From assembly GCF_012928505.1 (NCBI RefSeq), contig NZ_JABBJN010000029.1, positions 20,460 to 84,459 of the forward strand: a DNA stretch of 64,000 bases, given 5' to 3'. Under the pieces are notes generated by a model that was given only the letters and a program-made list of their open reading frames with translations, was not told where the DNA came from and searched no databases. A program made the translations under genes and the position numbers. Of this stretch, positions 8,758-16,664 are shown piece after piece. The stretch comes from Achromobacter sp. Bel. Its GTDB lineage: Bacteria; Pseudomonadota; Gammaproteobacteria; Burkholderiales; Burkholderiaceae_B. Position 1 is the first letter of the stretch; each line of letters opens with the position of its first letter.

Positions 8758-10395
8758 TTACGCGGCGACCCGTTCGGCCTGCCGCCGCGTTTCCTTCATA
8801 TCCTCCAGCATGAAGCCGGCCGCGCGTTCGGCCAGCATCACGACGGGCGCGTTGGTATTGCCGGACACCAGGGTCGGCATGATGGAGCAATCCACCACCC
8901 GCAGACCGGCCACGCCATGCACGCGCAAGCGTTCGTCCACCACGGCCATCGGGTCGCTGCGCGGCCCCATCTTGGCCGTGCCGGAAGGGTGGAAGATAGT
9001 GGCGCCGTACTCCCGGCAGAAGTGCAGGATCTCGTCATCCGTGCGCACATCGGGCCCCGGGCGGAACTCCCGCTTCATCAGCCCGGCCAGGGGTTCGGTC
9101 GCGGCCAACCGGCGCGCGTACTTGACGGCCGCAACCGTCATGCGCCGGTCCAGCTCGGTGGACAGGTAATTGGGCTGCATGGACGGCGCCTCGAACGGGT
9201 CCGCGCTGCGCAACCGGACCTGGCCGCGCGAAGACGGGCGCAACTGGCAGACCGAATACGTGCATCCTGAGAAGGGATGCACCTTGCCGCCGGCCAGGTC
9301 CGCCGACAGCGTCGCGAAATGGAACTGGGTGTCGGGCGTGCGGCTGGCCGGGTCCACCCGGCAGAACAGGCCCCCCTGGTTGATGCCGACCGCCAGCGGC
9401 CCGCTGCGAAACAGCAGCCATTGCAGCCCCATGCGGGCCCGGCCCGCCAGCGTGCGCAGCTGGTCGTTGGTGGTGATGGGCTGCGTCGTTTCGTAGATCA
9501 GCCTTATCTGTAGATGGTCTTGCAGGTTTTCGCCCACGCCCGGCAGATCCCGCACCACGCCGATGCCGAATTGCCGCAGCAGCGCGGCCGGCCCGACGCC
9601 GGACAATTGCAGCAACTGCGGTGACTGTAGCGCGCCCGCGCACAGCACGACTTCGCGCCTTGCCCGCAGGTTGCGGACCTGGCCGTCTTGCCGATACCGC
9701 ACGCCGCAGGCGCGGCTGCCTTCGAACAGGATGGCCATCGTGTGGGCGCCGGTTTCCACGCGCAGGTTAGGGCGCCCTTCGGCCGGGCGCAGATAGGCCA
9801 CTGCCGTCGAACAGCGCCGGCCGTTACGCGTGGTCAACTGGTAGTAGCCGACGCCTTCCTGGTCACCCGTGTTGAAGTCCTGGACGTGCGGCACCGCTTG
9901 CGCGCCGGCCGCCGCGATCATGGCTTCAACCAGCGGATGGGGCGTCTTGATGGAGGTGGCGTTCAAGGGGCCGTCCACGCCCCGGGTCGGCCCTGCGCCC
10001 AGGTCGTTGTTTTCCAGCTTGCGGAAGGCGGGCAGGCAGTCGTCCCAGCCCCAGCCGGGATTGCCGGCGCGGGCCCAGGCATCGTAATCCTGCCGCTGGC
10101 CCCGAATGTAGATCAGCCCGTTGATGGCGCTGGAGCCTCCCAAGGTGCGGCCCCGCGGCCAGTAGATGCGCCGGCCCAGCATGTTGGGATCGGGATCGGT
10201 GTAGTAACCCCAGTTCACCCCCTTATGGAACATCGTCTTGCCGTACCCGATGGGAATGTGTATCCACGGATAGCGGTCCCTGGGGCCCGCTTCCAGCAGA
10301 CAGACGGACAGCGCGCCGTCGGCGCTCAGCCGGTTGGCCATCACGCATCCGGCCGAGCCGGCGCCAACCACGATGACATCCACGGTGTCGGACAT
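8758..10395 (-). CDS. GMC-family FAD-dependent oxidoreductase (choline/alcohol dehydrogenase-like)
   Basis: 545 residues. The FAD-binding Rossmann motif VIVVGAGSAGCVMANRL is at the N-terminus, the GMC signature PRGRTLGGSSAINGLIYIRG is near residue 80, and the C-terminal catalytic region has HPSGTAKMG (His) and VSGNTNAPVVMLAERAA (Asn). These enzymes oxidise primary or secondary alcohols and pass electrons to a quinone or oxygen. No signal peptide is visible, so it should be cytosolic. The ATG at 10395 is preceded by GGGAGA. The MFS gene follows on the same strand, and an IclR regulator is divergent 199 bp away, which is the classic arrangement for local control. The alcohol oxidised is unknown. 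Confidence 0.93.
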   Translation of the reverse strand: MSDTVDVIVVGAGSAGCVMANRLSADGALSVCLLEAGPRDRYPWIHIPIGYGKTMFHKGVNWGYYTDPDPNMLGRRIYWPRGRTLGGSSAINGLIYIRGQRQDYDAWARAGNPGWGWDDCLPAFRKLENNDLGAGPTRGVDGPLNATSIKTPHPLVEAMIAAAGAQAVPHVQDFNTGDQEGVGYYQLTTRNGRRCSTAVAYLRPAEGRPNLRVETGAHTMAILFEGSRACGVRYRQDGQVRNLRARREVVLCAGALQSPQLLQLSGVGPAALLRQFGIGVVRDLPGVGENLQDHLQIRLIYETTQPITTNDQLRTLAGRARMGLQWLLFRSGPLAVGINQGGLFCRVDPASRTPDTQFHFATLSADLAGGKVHPFSGCTYSVCQLRPSSRGQVRLRSADPFEAPSMQPNYLSTELDRRMTVAAVKYARRLAATEPLAGLMKREFRPGPDVRTDDEILHFCREYGATIFHPSGTAKMGPRSDPMAVVDERLRVHGVAGLRVVDCSIMPTLVSGNTNAPVVMLAERAAGFMLEDMKETRRQAERVAA

Positions 10396-10476
10396 ATTGC
10401 CTTGTCTCCCTGTTGTCGTCCGCCTGCGCCACATCGGCAGGACGGCGCGTTTTCCCTGCTTGCTGCGGCGGGGCGC

Positions 10477-10488
10477 ACTTATATACTG
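10477..10488. promoter_or_regulatory. TATA-like element in the GMC/IclR divergent promoter region
   Basis: The 199-bp gap between the divergent GMC gene (start 10395) and IclR gene (start 10595) is GC-rich except for ACTTATATACTG at 10477-10488, the only plausible -10 element. Read on the minus strand it is about 80 bases upstream of the GMC start. No clear palindrome typical of an IclR operator could be picked out. Weak evidence. Confidence 0.3.
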
Positions 10489-10594
10489 GGGCGATCCCGG
10501 CTGCGGCCAGAGACGCGGCGTTCAGTTGGGGATCTGTGGCGATTCTAGGAAGCGGGCGCGTCGCGCAAAGCACAACACGCGCGGGGACGGCAAA

Positions 10595-11452
10595 ATGGAA
10601 CGGAACATGCAACTTCGGTTTCAAAATCGCAGTGCAGCATCGGTGCAGGCACCTGCCGGCGCATCGGCCGACACGCCCGCCGTGCAGCAGGAGTCCGCGC
10701 GGTCGCTGCGCGCCCTGGTGGTCCTGGAGCATCTGGCGCGGGCTCAGCATCCGCCCACGCTGGCGCAGTTGGCCCAGCGGCTGGACATGCCAAAGACGAC
10801 GCTGATGCGCTTATTGGCCGCCATGCAGCGCGCCGGCTTCGTCGCCGCGACGCCAACCGAACATGGGTTTGTGCCGGGACCCCAAGCGACGTCGCTGGCG
10901 TTGTCCACCTTGCGCGCCTCGGCGTTCACGCGGGCGTGCCGCGCCGTGCTGGCGCAATTGGCCGGCACGCTGGGCGAAACCTGCAACCTGACCGCACCGG
11001 ACGGCGACCGCGTGATCTATATGGAACGCGTGGAAACCACCGAGCCGTTGCGGCTGTTCTTCGCAGTGGGCAGCCATGTGCCGATGCACTGCACGGCCAG
11101 CGGCAAACTGTTCCTGGCATCCATGAACCGATTGGAGCGCGGCCGCGTGCTGGCCCGCCTGCCGCTGACGCGCAACACGCCGCGTACCTTGACCGATCTG
11201 GCACAGCTGGAAGAGGAACTGGAACGGCTGGCGGCGCGCGGCATTGGCATCGACAACGAGGAATTCGTCCGCGGCATGAGCGCGGTGGCGGTGCCGGTCA
11301 AGGATGCCGAGGACAGGGTGGTGGCGGCGGTGGCCTGCCATGCGCCGACCGCGCGCGTCATGCTCGATGACCTGCTGCGGGCGGTGCCGGTGCTGCAGCG
11401 CGCGGCGCAATCGTTGCACGAGGTGCTGGCGCAGCATCGGCCGGGGGGCTGA
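10595..11452 (+). CDS. IclR-family transcriptional regulator
   Basis: 285 residues. A winged helix-turn-helix lies at about 30-90 (ALVVLEHLARA, PTLAQLAQRLDMPKTTLMRLL), followed by the IclR effector-binding domain (RVIYMERVETTEPLRLFF, HCTASGKLFLASM, GIGIDNEEFVRGMSAVAVPV). The start is the ATG at 10595 after GGGGAC; a second ATG is at 10607. IclR proteins are usually dimers or tetramers that repress or activate a neighbouring catabolic operon in response to a small acid. Its divergent position next to the GMC/MFS operon makes that operon the expected target. It converges on the molybdopterin oxidoreductase gene downstream. Confidence 0.93.
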   Translation: MERNMQLRFQNRSAASVQAPAGASADTPAVQQESARSLRALVVLEHLARAQHPPTLAQLAQRLDMPKTTLMRLLAAMQRAGFVAATPTEHGFVPGPQATSLALSTLRASAFTRACRAVLAQLAGTLGETCNLTAPDGDRVIYMERVETTEPLRLFFAVGSHVPMHCTASGKLFLASMNRLERGRVLARLPLTRNTPRTLTDLAQLEEELERLAARGIGIDNEEFVRGMSAVAVPVKDAEDRVVAAVACHAPTARVMLDDLLRAVPVLQRAAQSLHEVLAQHRPGG

Positions 11453-11546
11453 GGCAGCGCGTACGGCCGTTTCGGGCCAAGAGCGGCCCCTCGCGTATCG
11501 ATGTGCAGCCCCGCTGGCGAGTGCAACCGCTGCAGCGATCCTCGGC

Positions 11547-13838
11547 TCAGGCGATCTTGCGGACGGGAAGGGTGCGAATGCGCTTGCCCGTCGCGGCGAA
11601 GATCGCATTGCACAGGGCGGGCGCCACGGGCGGCACCGGCGGTTCACCCACGCCACCCGGCGGCAGCGCGTGGTCGTCGTTGACCAGGTGCGTGCGGATC
11701 ACGCGCGGCGAGGCGTTGTGGCGCAGCACCTCGTAGTCGTGGAAATTGCTTTGCTTGACCCGGCCTTTTTCGAATGTGATTTCGCTGATCAGCGCCAGGC
11801 TCAGTCCCATTATGGCGCCGCCTTCCATTTGCGCGCGGATGCGCTCGGGGTTGATCTGCGGGCCGCAGTCCATGGCCATGTCCACGGCCACGACGCGGAC
11901 CTCGCCCTTGTCGTCCACCGCCACCTCGACCACGGTGGCCGTGTAGCTCATGAAGCTGTAGCAGAAGGCCAGCCCCAGGCCGTGCCCCTTGGGCAGGGTG
12001 CGGCCCCAGCCGGCGCCCTTGCAGGCAGCCTCGATCACGCCGCGCAGGCGGCCGGTGTCGTAGGGGTAGCGTTCGGGCGATTCGGTGTAGTTCCACGTGT
12101 CGGCCAGCGTGCCGGGGTCGATCTGGCGGGCCGGGCCGATGAGGTCCAGCGCAAATGCCTGCGGATCCTTGCCCGCGCGGTGCGCCAGCTCGTCGATGAA
12201 GCACTGGGCCGCGAAGGCATGGGGAATGTTGGCGACGGACCGGAACCATCCGATGCGGGCATGGGCTTCAACTTCGGCGGTTTCCACGCGCACATTCGGA
12301 ATGCGGTAGGGCATGTTGATCGCCGACATTGCGGACTCGAACATCTGCTGGCCCTTTGCGCCTTCCTCGAACAGCGAGGCAATGGTGGGGGCGGCGCTGC
12401 GGTGTAGCCAGGACTGGACCTGTCCTTGCGCATCCATGACGGCTTCCAGGCGCTCCACCGACACAGTGTGCAAATAGTCGTGATGGATGTCGTCCTCGCG
12501 CGTCCAGACCAGCTTGACCGGCGTGCCGGCGGGCATGGCGCTGGCGACGATGGCGGCTTCGTCCACGAAGTCGGGTTTGGACTTGCGGCCGAATCCGCCG
12601 CCCAGCAGCAGCACGTTGACCTTGACGTTGGCGGGATCCAGTTTAAGGCGGGCCGCCACGGCGTCGCGGGCCGCGACCGGATTCTGAATGGACGTCCAGA
12701 CCTCGGCGTGGCCGCCCTGGATCTGCACGGTGGCGGCGGGCGGCTCCATCGACGCGTGGGCCAGGTGCGGCACGTAGTATTCCGCGGCCAGGCGTTCGGC
12801 TTCTGGCGCCTTGGCCCAGGCATTTGCGGCGTCGCCCTGGTTGCGTATCGTCTTGCCGGGCGCGCGCGCCGCGGCCTGCAGCGTCTGGTGGTACGCGACG
12901 GAGTCATAGCTGCCGTTCGGGCCATCATCCCATTCGATCTGGAGCGCATCGCGCCCCTGGCGGGCGGCCCAGGTGTTACGCGCGACGACGGCCACGCCCC
13001 CTAGCGGCTGGAACGCCGGCGCGCCTTGCATGGCGGGAATCTCGACGACCTTCAGCACGCCGGGCACGGCGAGCGCCTTGGTGCTGTCCACGCGCCGCAG
13101 CTTGCCGCCCACGACGGGGGGGCGCGCCACGACTGCATAGACCATGCCGGGCAGGCGCATGTCCATGCCATAGGTCGCCTGGCCTTTGCCGATGGCTTCA
13201 AGGTCGACAAGGCGAACCTGTTCCTTGCCGATGTAGCGGAACTCGGACCTGGCCTTGAGCTTGAGGGCGTCGCCCGCCGGCACGGGCTGCCGGGCCGCGG
13301 CTGCCGCCAGGTCGCCATAGGGCAGGCGCCGCCCCGTTGGCAGATGCAGCACTTCGTGCTGATCGGCCTTGACCTCGCCAAGGGGCACCGCCCAACGCGC
13401 CGCGGCAGCGGCTTCGAGCATCTGGCGGGCCGCCGCGCCCACGCGCCGCATCGGCAGCAGAAAGTGGCGCATGCTGCGCGAACCGTCCACGTTCTGGTTG
13501 CCGTAGCGCGCTTCGTCCGCGGGTGCCTGGATGACGGTCACGCGCTCCCAGCGCGCTTCCATTTCGTCGGCCACTACCATGGGTAGGCTGGTGCGCACGC
13601 CCGTGCCCATTTCGGCGCGGTGCGCCACGATGGTGACGGCGCCATCGGCGGCGATGCTGACGAAGACGAGCGGGTCATCCACGGTACCCCCGGGCATGCC
13701 GTCGGCGCCGTATTTCTGAGCGGCGGCGTTGGCGGCCACCGCTGTCGTGATCCATCCCTTTGCGGTGACGGCCAGCGTCAGCGCACCCAAGCTGCCCTGG
13801 AGGAAGGTGCGGCGCGAGCGTTGAACGTCGGCGTTCAT
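11547..13838 (-). CDS. Molybdopterin-binding aldehyde/isoquinoline oxidoreductase large subunit (IorB-like, Tat-exported)
   Basis: 763 residues, the usual length for IorB-type subunits of the xanthine dehydrogenase superfamily, which hydroxylate N-heterocycles or oxidise aldehydes with a molybdenum cytosine dinucleotide cofactor. RSRRTFLQGSLGALTLAV at residues 7-24 is a twin-arginine signal, so it should be folded in the cytosol and exported. Molybdopterin-binding regions include LLGGGFGRKSKPDFVDEA (about 370) and the C-terminal GVGEPPVPPVAPALCNAI. The ATG at 13838 has AAGGAGG 6 bases upstream and overlaps the stop of the 2Fe-2S subunit as ATGA. There is no FAD subunit and no cytochrome c subunit next to it, so electron acceptor and substrate remain open. 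Confidence 0.92.
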   Translation of the reverse strand: MNADVQRSRRTFLQGSLGALTLAVTAKGWITTAVAANAAAQKYGADGMPGGTVDDPLVFVSIAADGAVTIVAHRAEMGTGVRTSLPMVVADEMEARWERVTVIQAPADEARYGNQNVDGSRSMRHFLLPMRRVGAAARQMLEAAAAARWAVPLGEVKADQHEVLHLPTGRRLPYGDLAAAAARQPVPAGDALKLKARSEFRYIGKEQVRLVDLEAIGKGQATYGMDMRLPGMVYAVVARPPVVGGKLRRVDSTKALAVPGVLKVVEIPAMQGAPAFQPLGGVAVVARNTWAARQGRDALQIEWDDGPNGSYDSVAYHQTLQAAARAPGKTIRNQGDAANAWAKAPEAERLAAEYYVPHLAHASMEPPAATVQIQGGHAEVWTSIQNPVAARDAVAARLKLDPANVKVNVLLLGGGFGRKSKPDFVDEAAIVASAMPAGTPVKLVWTREDDIHHDYLHTVSVERLEAVMDAQGQVQSWLHRSAAPTIASLFEEGAKGQQMFESAMSAINMPYRIPNVRVETAEVEAHARIGWFRSVANIPHAFAAQCFIDELAHRAGKDPQAFALDLIGPARQIDPGTLADTWNYTESPERYPYDTGRLRGVIEAACKGAGWGRTLPKGHGLGLAFCYSFMSYTATVVEVAVDDKGEVRVVAVDMAMDCGPQINPERIRAQMEGGAIMGLSLALISEITFEKGRVKQSNFHDYEVLRHNASPRVIRTHLVNDDHALPPGGVGEPPVPPVAPALCNAIFAATGKRIRTLPVRKIA

Positions 13839-14308
13839 TGCGTGCCTCCTTGGGCGAGGCGGGCCGCGGCCTGCTGGATGGCCGCCAGGATGCGCGGGTA
13901 CGTGCCGCAGCGGCAGATGTTGCCGCTCATTGCGTCCGCGATCTCTTGTTCGGTGGGCCGTGGCGTGACCTTGAGAAGGCTCACCGCCGTCATGATTTGG
14001 CCCGCCTGGCAGTAGCCGCATTGCGCGACATTGTTGGTAAGCCAGGCGTCCTGCACTGCCCGGCCGACAAGGTCCCCCTCCATGCCTTCAATGGTCGATA
14101 TCTGCCGGCCCGTTGCCACGGAAACCGGCGTGAGACAGGATCGGATGGCCGTGCCGTCCACATGGACCGTACAGGCGCCGCACATCGCCATGCCGCAACC
14201 GAACTTGGTGCCGGTCATGCCCAGCTCGTCGCGCAGGACCCATAGGATCGGCATGTCGTCCGGAACGTTGACTTCCTTGGTCTGGCCGTTGATTTGCAGT
14301 TGGGTCAT
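13835..14308 (-). CDS. 2Fe-2S binding small subunit of molybdopterin oxidoreductase (IorA-like)
   Basis: 157 residues with two [2Fe-2S] clusters. The plant-type ferredoxin domain carries Cys38, Cys43, Cys46 and Cys58 (GCGMAMCGAC ... SC). The helical second domain carries CGYC and CRC near residues 100 and 135 (QCGYCQAGQIM, NICRCGTYPRI). It passes electrons from the Mo centre of the large subunit encoded immediately downstream; the two genes overlap by 4 bp, so they are translationally coupled. No signal peptide is present; in this family the small subunit is carried across the membrane with the Tat-tagged large subunit. The start is ATG 14308. Confidence 0.93.
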   Translation of the reverse strand: MTQLQINGQTKEVNVPDDMPILWVLRDELGMTGTKFGCGMAMCGACTVHVDGTAIRSCLTPVSVATGRQISTIEGMEGDLVGRAVQDAWLTNNVAQCGYCQAGQIMTAVSLLKVTPRPTEQEIADAMSGNICRCGTYPRILAAIQQAAARLAQGGTQ

Positions 14309-14633
14309 AGCGGAGTCCTGAGGGAGGCCCGACAAGCTTGCCGTGCCGCGGGTGGCGGGAACGATGTCATCAGACTGGCATTTTGCCCAAAAAATCTGGG
14401 TGCATCTATTGGTCAGGTAAATAAGCCAGATAAGGGCCGGTTACCCCTGTACAAAAAGGCCCGCGTGTGGACCTTGTAGCGACGATGCCGTCCACACTTT
14501 ACGATCGAAATAGTTAGAGGACAAGATCGAAATACCGGCAATCACTGGGACAAGAAATTCACCAATGCTTGGGGGGTTCCTTGTAAATTGAAGGGGTCCA
14601 GCGATACTTGCCACCTCAATATTTGGAGTTCAT
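14309..14633. other. 325-bp divergent intergenic region between IorA-like and LysE-type genes
   Basis: No coding potential is seen. It separates the minus-strand 2Fe-2S subunit gene from the plus-strand exporter and must hold both promoters. Notable items are an A-rich stretch near 14385-14425, a GTACAAAAAGG segment near 14450, and the 10-bp direct repeat annotated separately at 14503-14534. Confidence 0.5.
14503..14534 (+). promoter_or_regulatory. Direct repeat GATCGAAATA x2, 22 bp apart, upstream of LysE-type exporter
   Basis: GATCGAAATA occurs at 14503-14512 and again at 14525-14534. The start-to-start distance is 22 bp, about two helical turns, so both copies face the same side of the DNA. 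The second copy is 99 bp upstream of the exporter start codon. This is the geometry of a regulator binding a direct repeat; no dedicated regulator gene is adjacent on that side. Confidence 0.45.
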
Positions 14634-15272
14634 ATGCTTCCCGACATGCCTTTGCTCCTGGCTTTTGTTGGCGCCAGCCTGGTGTTGGCTATCACCCCCG
14701 GACCCGCCGTCGTCTACATCGTGGCCCGTACTTTGGCGCAGGGTCGCGCATCCGGTCTTGCATCGGTACTGGGCGTCGCGCTTGGCAATTTCTCTAATGC
14801 ATTGGGAGCCGCGCTGGGGCTGGCCGCCTTGTTCGCCGTGTCATCAGCCGCTTTCACCGCCGTGAAGTGGGCCGGCGCCGCCTACCTCGTCTATCTGGGT
14901 ATCCGGATGTGGAGGACGACGTTGCCAGGCGCGGACGCAACGCCGCAGGTGCTGGCGCAGCCCTCGTGGCGTGTCTTTCGAGACGGCTTCATGGTCGCGC
15001 TGTTGAACCCCAAAACCACCTTGTTCTTCGCCGCCTTCCTGCCCCAGTTCATGGACGCTCACGGCAACCCGCTGATGCAGACCGTTGCGCTCGGGGGTGT
15101 TTTCGTGGGTATCGCTTGCTGCACCGACGTCATCTACGTGCTGATGGCAAGTCTTGTCGCTCCACGCCTGAGACGGGCTGCATGGGGCGGCCGCTGGGGT
15201 AACCGGCTCGCGGGAACATCATTCATCGGTTTGGGCGTGCTCACGGCCTTGGGCACGCGCCCGGCGCGCTGA
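14634..15272 (+). CDS. LysE/RhtB-family amino-acid exporter
   Basis: 212 residues, typical length for the LysE/RhtB family, with about six membrane helices. MPLLLAFVGASLVLAITPGPAVVYIVA at the N-terminus contains the family signature (ITPGP), and VALLNPKTTLFFAAFLPQF near residue 118 is the second conserved block. These proteins export amino acids or their derivatives by proton exchange. The ATG at 14634 is preceded by GGAGTTCAT. The gene stands alone; the next gene (ArsR family) points toward it. The substrate cannot be told from sequence. Confidence 0.92.
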   Translation: MLPDMPLLLAFVGASLVLAITPGPAVVYIVARTLAQGRASGLASVLGVALGNFSNALGAALGLAALFAVSSAAFTAVKWAGAAYLVYLGIRMWRTTLPGADATPQVLAQPSWRVFRDGFMVALLNPKTTLFFAAFLPQFMDAHGNPLMQTVALGGVFVGIACCTDVIYVLMASLVAPRLRRAAWGGRWGNRLAGTSFIGLGVLTALGTRPAR

Positions 15273-15355
15273 CGCGCTATCTCATCCGCGCCGAATGACG
15301 GTTCCTGGCCCGGAGAGGGGCCCTTGCAGATGCCCGTCTCCGGCCCGAAATGGAC

Positions 15356-15670
15356 CTATGCTGGAGTCGACAATTGTTGTTGCAACCATGCCAGGTAGTC
15401 TTGGATCACCGCTTCATTCCTTTTGCAGTATGACCATTTCTGATGCTTGCGAACGGTGATGAATCCTGCCTGCTTCAGGATATCCAGATGCCTGCTTACA
15501 GTCGGCTGCGATATGTCCATTGCCTCGGCGATCAAAGTCATGCAGACCCCGAATTCCTCGGGGTCTGCTGACCACTGATGTCCGAAGTGTTTTTTCGCGT
15601 CGGCTAAATGCCGCAACACAGACATACGGACTTCGCTGGCCATGGCCTTAATTTGCATTGAGCGGTTCAT
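15356..15670 (-). CDS. ArsR-family winged-helix transcriptional repressor
   Basis: 104 residues, almost entirely a winged helix-turn-helix: MQIKAMASEVRMSVLRHLADA at the start and TLIAEAMDISQPTVSRHLDILKQAGFI as the recognition helix region (about 45-72). The metal-binding CxC motif of ArsR/SmtB metal sensors is absent; Cys43 and Cys82 stand alone, so a metal ligand is doubtful. It is divergent from the alpha/beta hydrolase gene, with only 48 bp between start codons and a near-perfect palindrome in that gap, so it most likely represses both itself and the hydrolase. Base use is less GC-rich than in surrounding genes, which may mean later arrival. Confidence 0.9.
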   Translation of the reverse strand: MNRSMQIKAMASEVRMSVLRHLADAKKHFGHQWSADPEEFGVCMTLIAEAMDISQPTVSRHLDILKQAGFITVRKHQKWSYCKRNEAVIQDYLAWLQQQLSTPA

Positions 15671-15679
15671 CCATCTAGT

Positions 15680-15707
15680 ATATCGTCAGTTAGCTAACTG
15701 ACTATAT
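15680..15707. promoter_or_regulatory. Operator palindrome between arsR-type gene and hydrolase gene
   Basis: GTCAGTTAGCTAACTGAC at 15685-15702 is a perfect 18-bp palindrome. One mismatched base pair (C15684/T15703) and flanking ATAT on both sides extend the dyad to 28 bp. It fills the middle of the 48-bp gap between the two divergent start codons, so binding there would block both promoters. This is a typical position for an ArsR-family autorepressor operator. Confidence 0.75.
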
Positions 15708-15718
15708 GAGGGGCGCCT

Positions 15719-16538
15719 GTGCTGGATTTATCCAATACGTCGATGATCGAAGGAAGCGCCGTCAGATGGGGGAAATGTGGCAACGGGCCACCTCTCGTCG
15801 CCATCCATGGAACGCCATTTTCGTCACAGGTATGGCGCAGGATCGTGCCGCAGCTTGTCGATCGCAGAACCGTCTACTTCTTCGACTTGGTGGGCTATGG
15901 ACAATCCGAAATGCGAGAAGATCAGGATGTCTCACTCGGCGTGCAAAACACGGTGCTTTCAGCATTGTTCAATGAGTGGGGCCTTGAGCGCCCTGATGTG
16001 TTGGCGCACGATTTCGGCGGTGCTACCGCTTTACGCGCGTATTACCTGGACGGGCTACGCTACGCCTCGCTGACGATATTTGACGCCGTTGCCCTGGCTC
16101 CTTGGGGATCGCCCTTGATCCAACACGTCCGCAGGCACGAGCACGCCTTTTCGGGAATGCCCGATTACATGCATCGCGCGCTCCTGAAAGCCTATTTGCA
16201 GACGGCAGCGCATAATCCTCTCTCTGATGAAGCGCTCGATGTCTATAGCAGGCCCTGGTTGGGCCCGATCGGCCAGCCCGCCTTTTATCGGCAGATTGCG
16301 CAGATGGATCAGAAGTACACAGATGTGCTTCAGGATAGATATCGCATTATGGACTGCCCGGTAAAGGTCTTGTGGGGGGGAGAACGACAACTGGATTCCG
16401 TACAAGACCGGTGAAACTCTGGCTTCTCTGATTTCGGACAGCCCCTGTGTCCCAATCAGGAATGCAGGCCATCTTGTGCAGGAAGATCGACCGGAAGCCA
16501 TTGTGGCGGCCGTCCTGAAACAGCTCGCCGACGCCTGA
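15719..16538 (+). pseudogene. Alpha/beta hydrolase (Asp-nucleophile, dehalogenase/epoxide-hydrolase-like), frameshifted in a G7 run
   Basis: The uninterrupted frame from GTG 15719 (GAGGGG upstream) stops at 16414 after 231 codons. The alpha/beta fold is clear: HGTPFSSQVWRRIVP (oxyanion loop), HDFGGATALRAY with Asp98 at the nucleophile elbow, and a cap region. At the homopolymer G7 (16374-16380) the frame runs off into nonsense (GGERQLDSVQDR). Dropping one G gives WGENDNWIPYKTGETL and then NAGHLVQEDRPEAIVAAVL, the expected acid and catalytic His blocks, ending at TGA 16536-16538 with 272 residues. So the gene is either broken, slippage-variable, or carries a sequencing error. An Asp nucleophile is typical of haloalkane/haloacetate dehalogenases and epoxide hydrolases. 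It is divergent from the ArsR gene. Confidence 0.85.
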
Positions 16539-16599
16539 CGGCAGCGATTGGCCTGTAGCGGACCTACGAGGACGCCGGCCTCCGATTCCATCCGACCGC

Positions 16600-16619
16600 T
16601 CGACGCGATGTTGCGTCGA
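16600..16619. terminator. Hairpin in the convergent gap between hydrolase and IclR genes
   Basis: TCGACGC (16600-16606), six-base loop GATGTT, then GCGTCGA (16613-16619): a perfect 7-bp stem between two convergent genes. There is no T-run on either side, so intrinsic termination is uncertain. Confidence 0.35.
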
Positions 16620-16664
16620 TCCAGGATCTTGGTGAATGAGGCGCAAACAGTGCTGCCTTCCCGA

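Noticed and set aside
11304..12407. Plus-strand frame of 367 codons overlapping the IclR end and the IorB-like gene
   Set aside because: It overlaps two well-supported genes and lacks its own start context; it is an antisense shadow of the molybdopterin subunit.
11547..14308. IorAB-type pair as a CO dehydrogenase
   Set aside because: A CO dehydrogenase needs a FAD-binding medium subunit; none is present, and the large subunit carries a Tat signal that cytosolic CoxL lacks.
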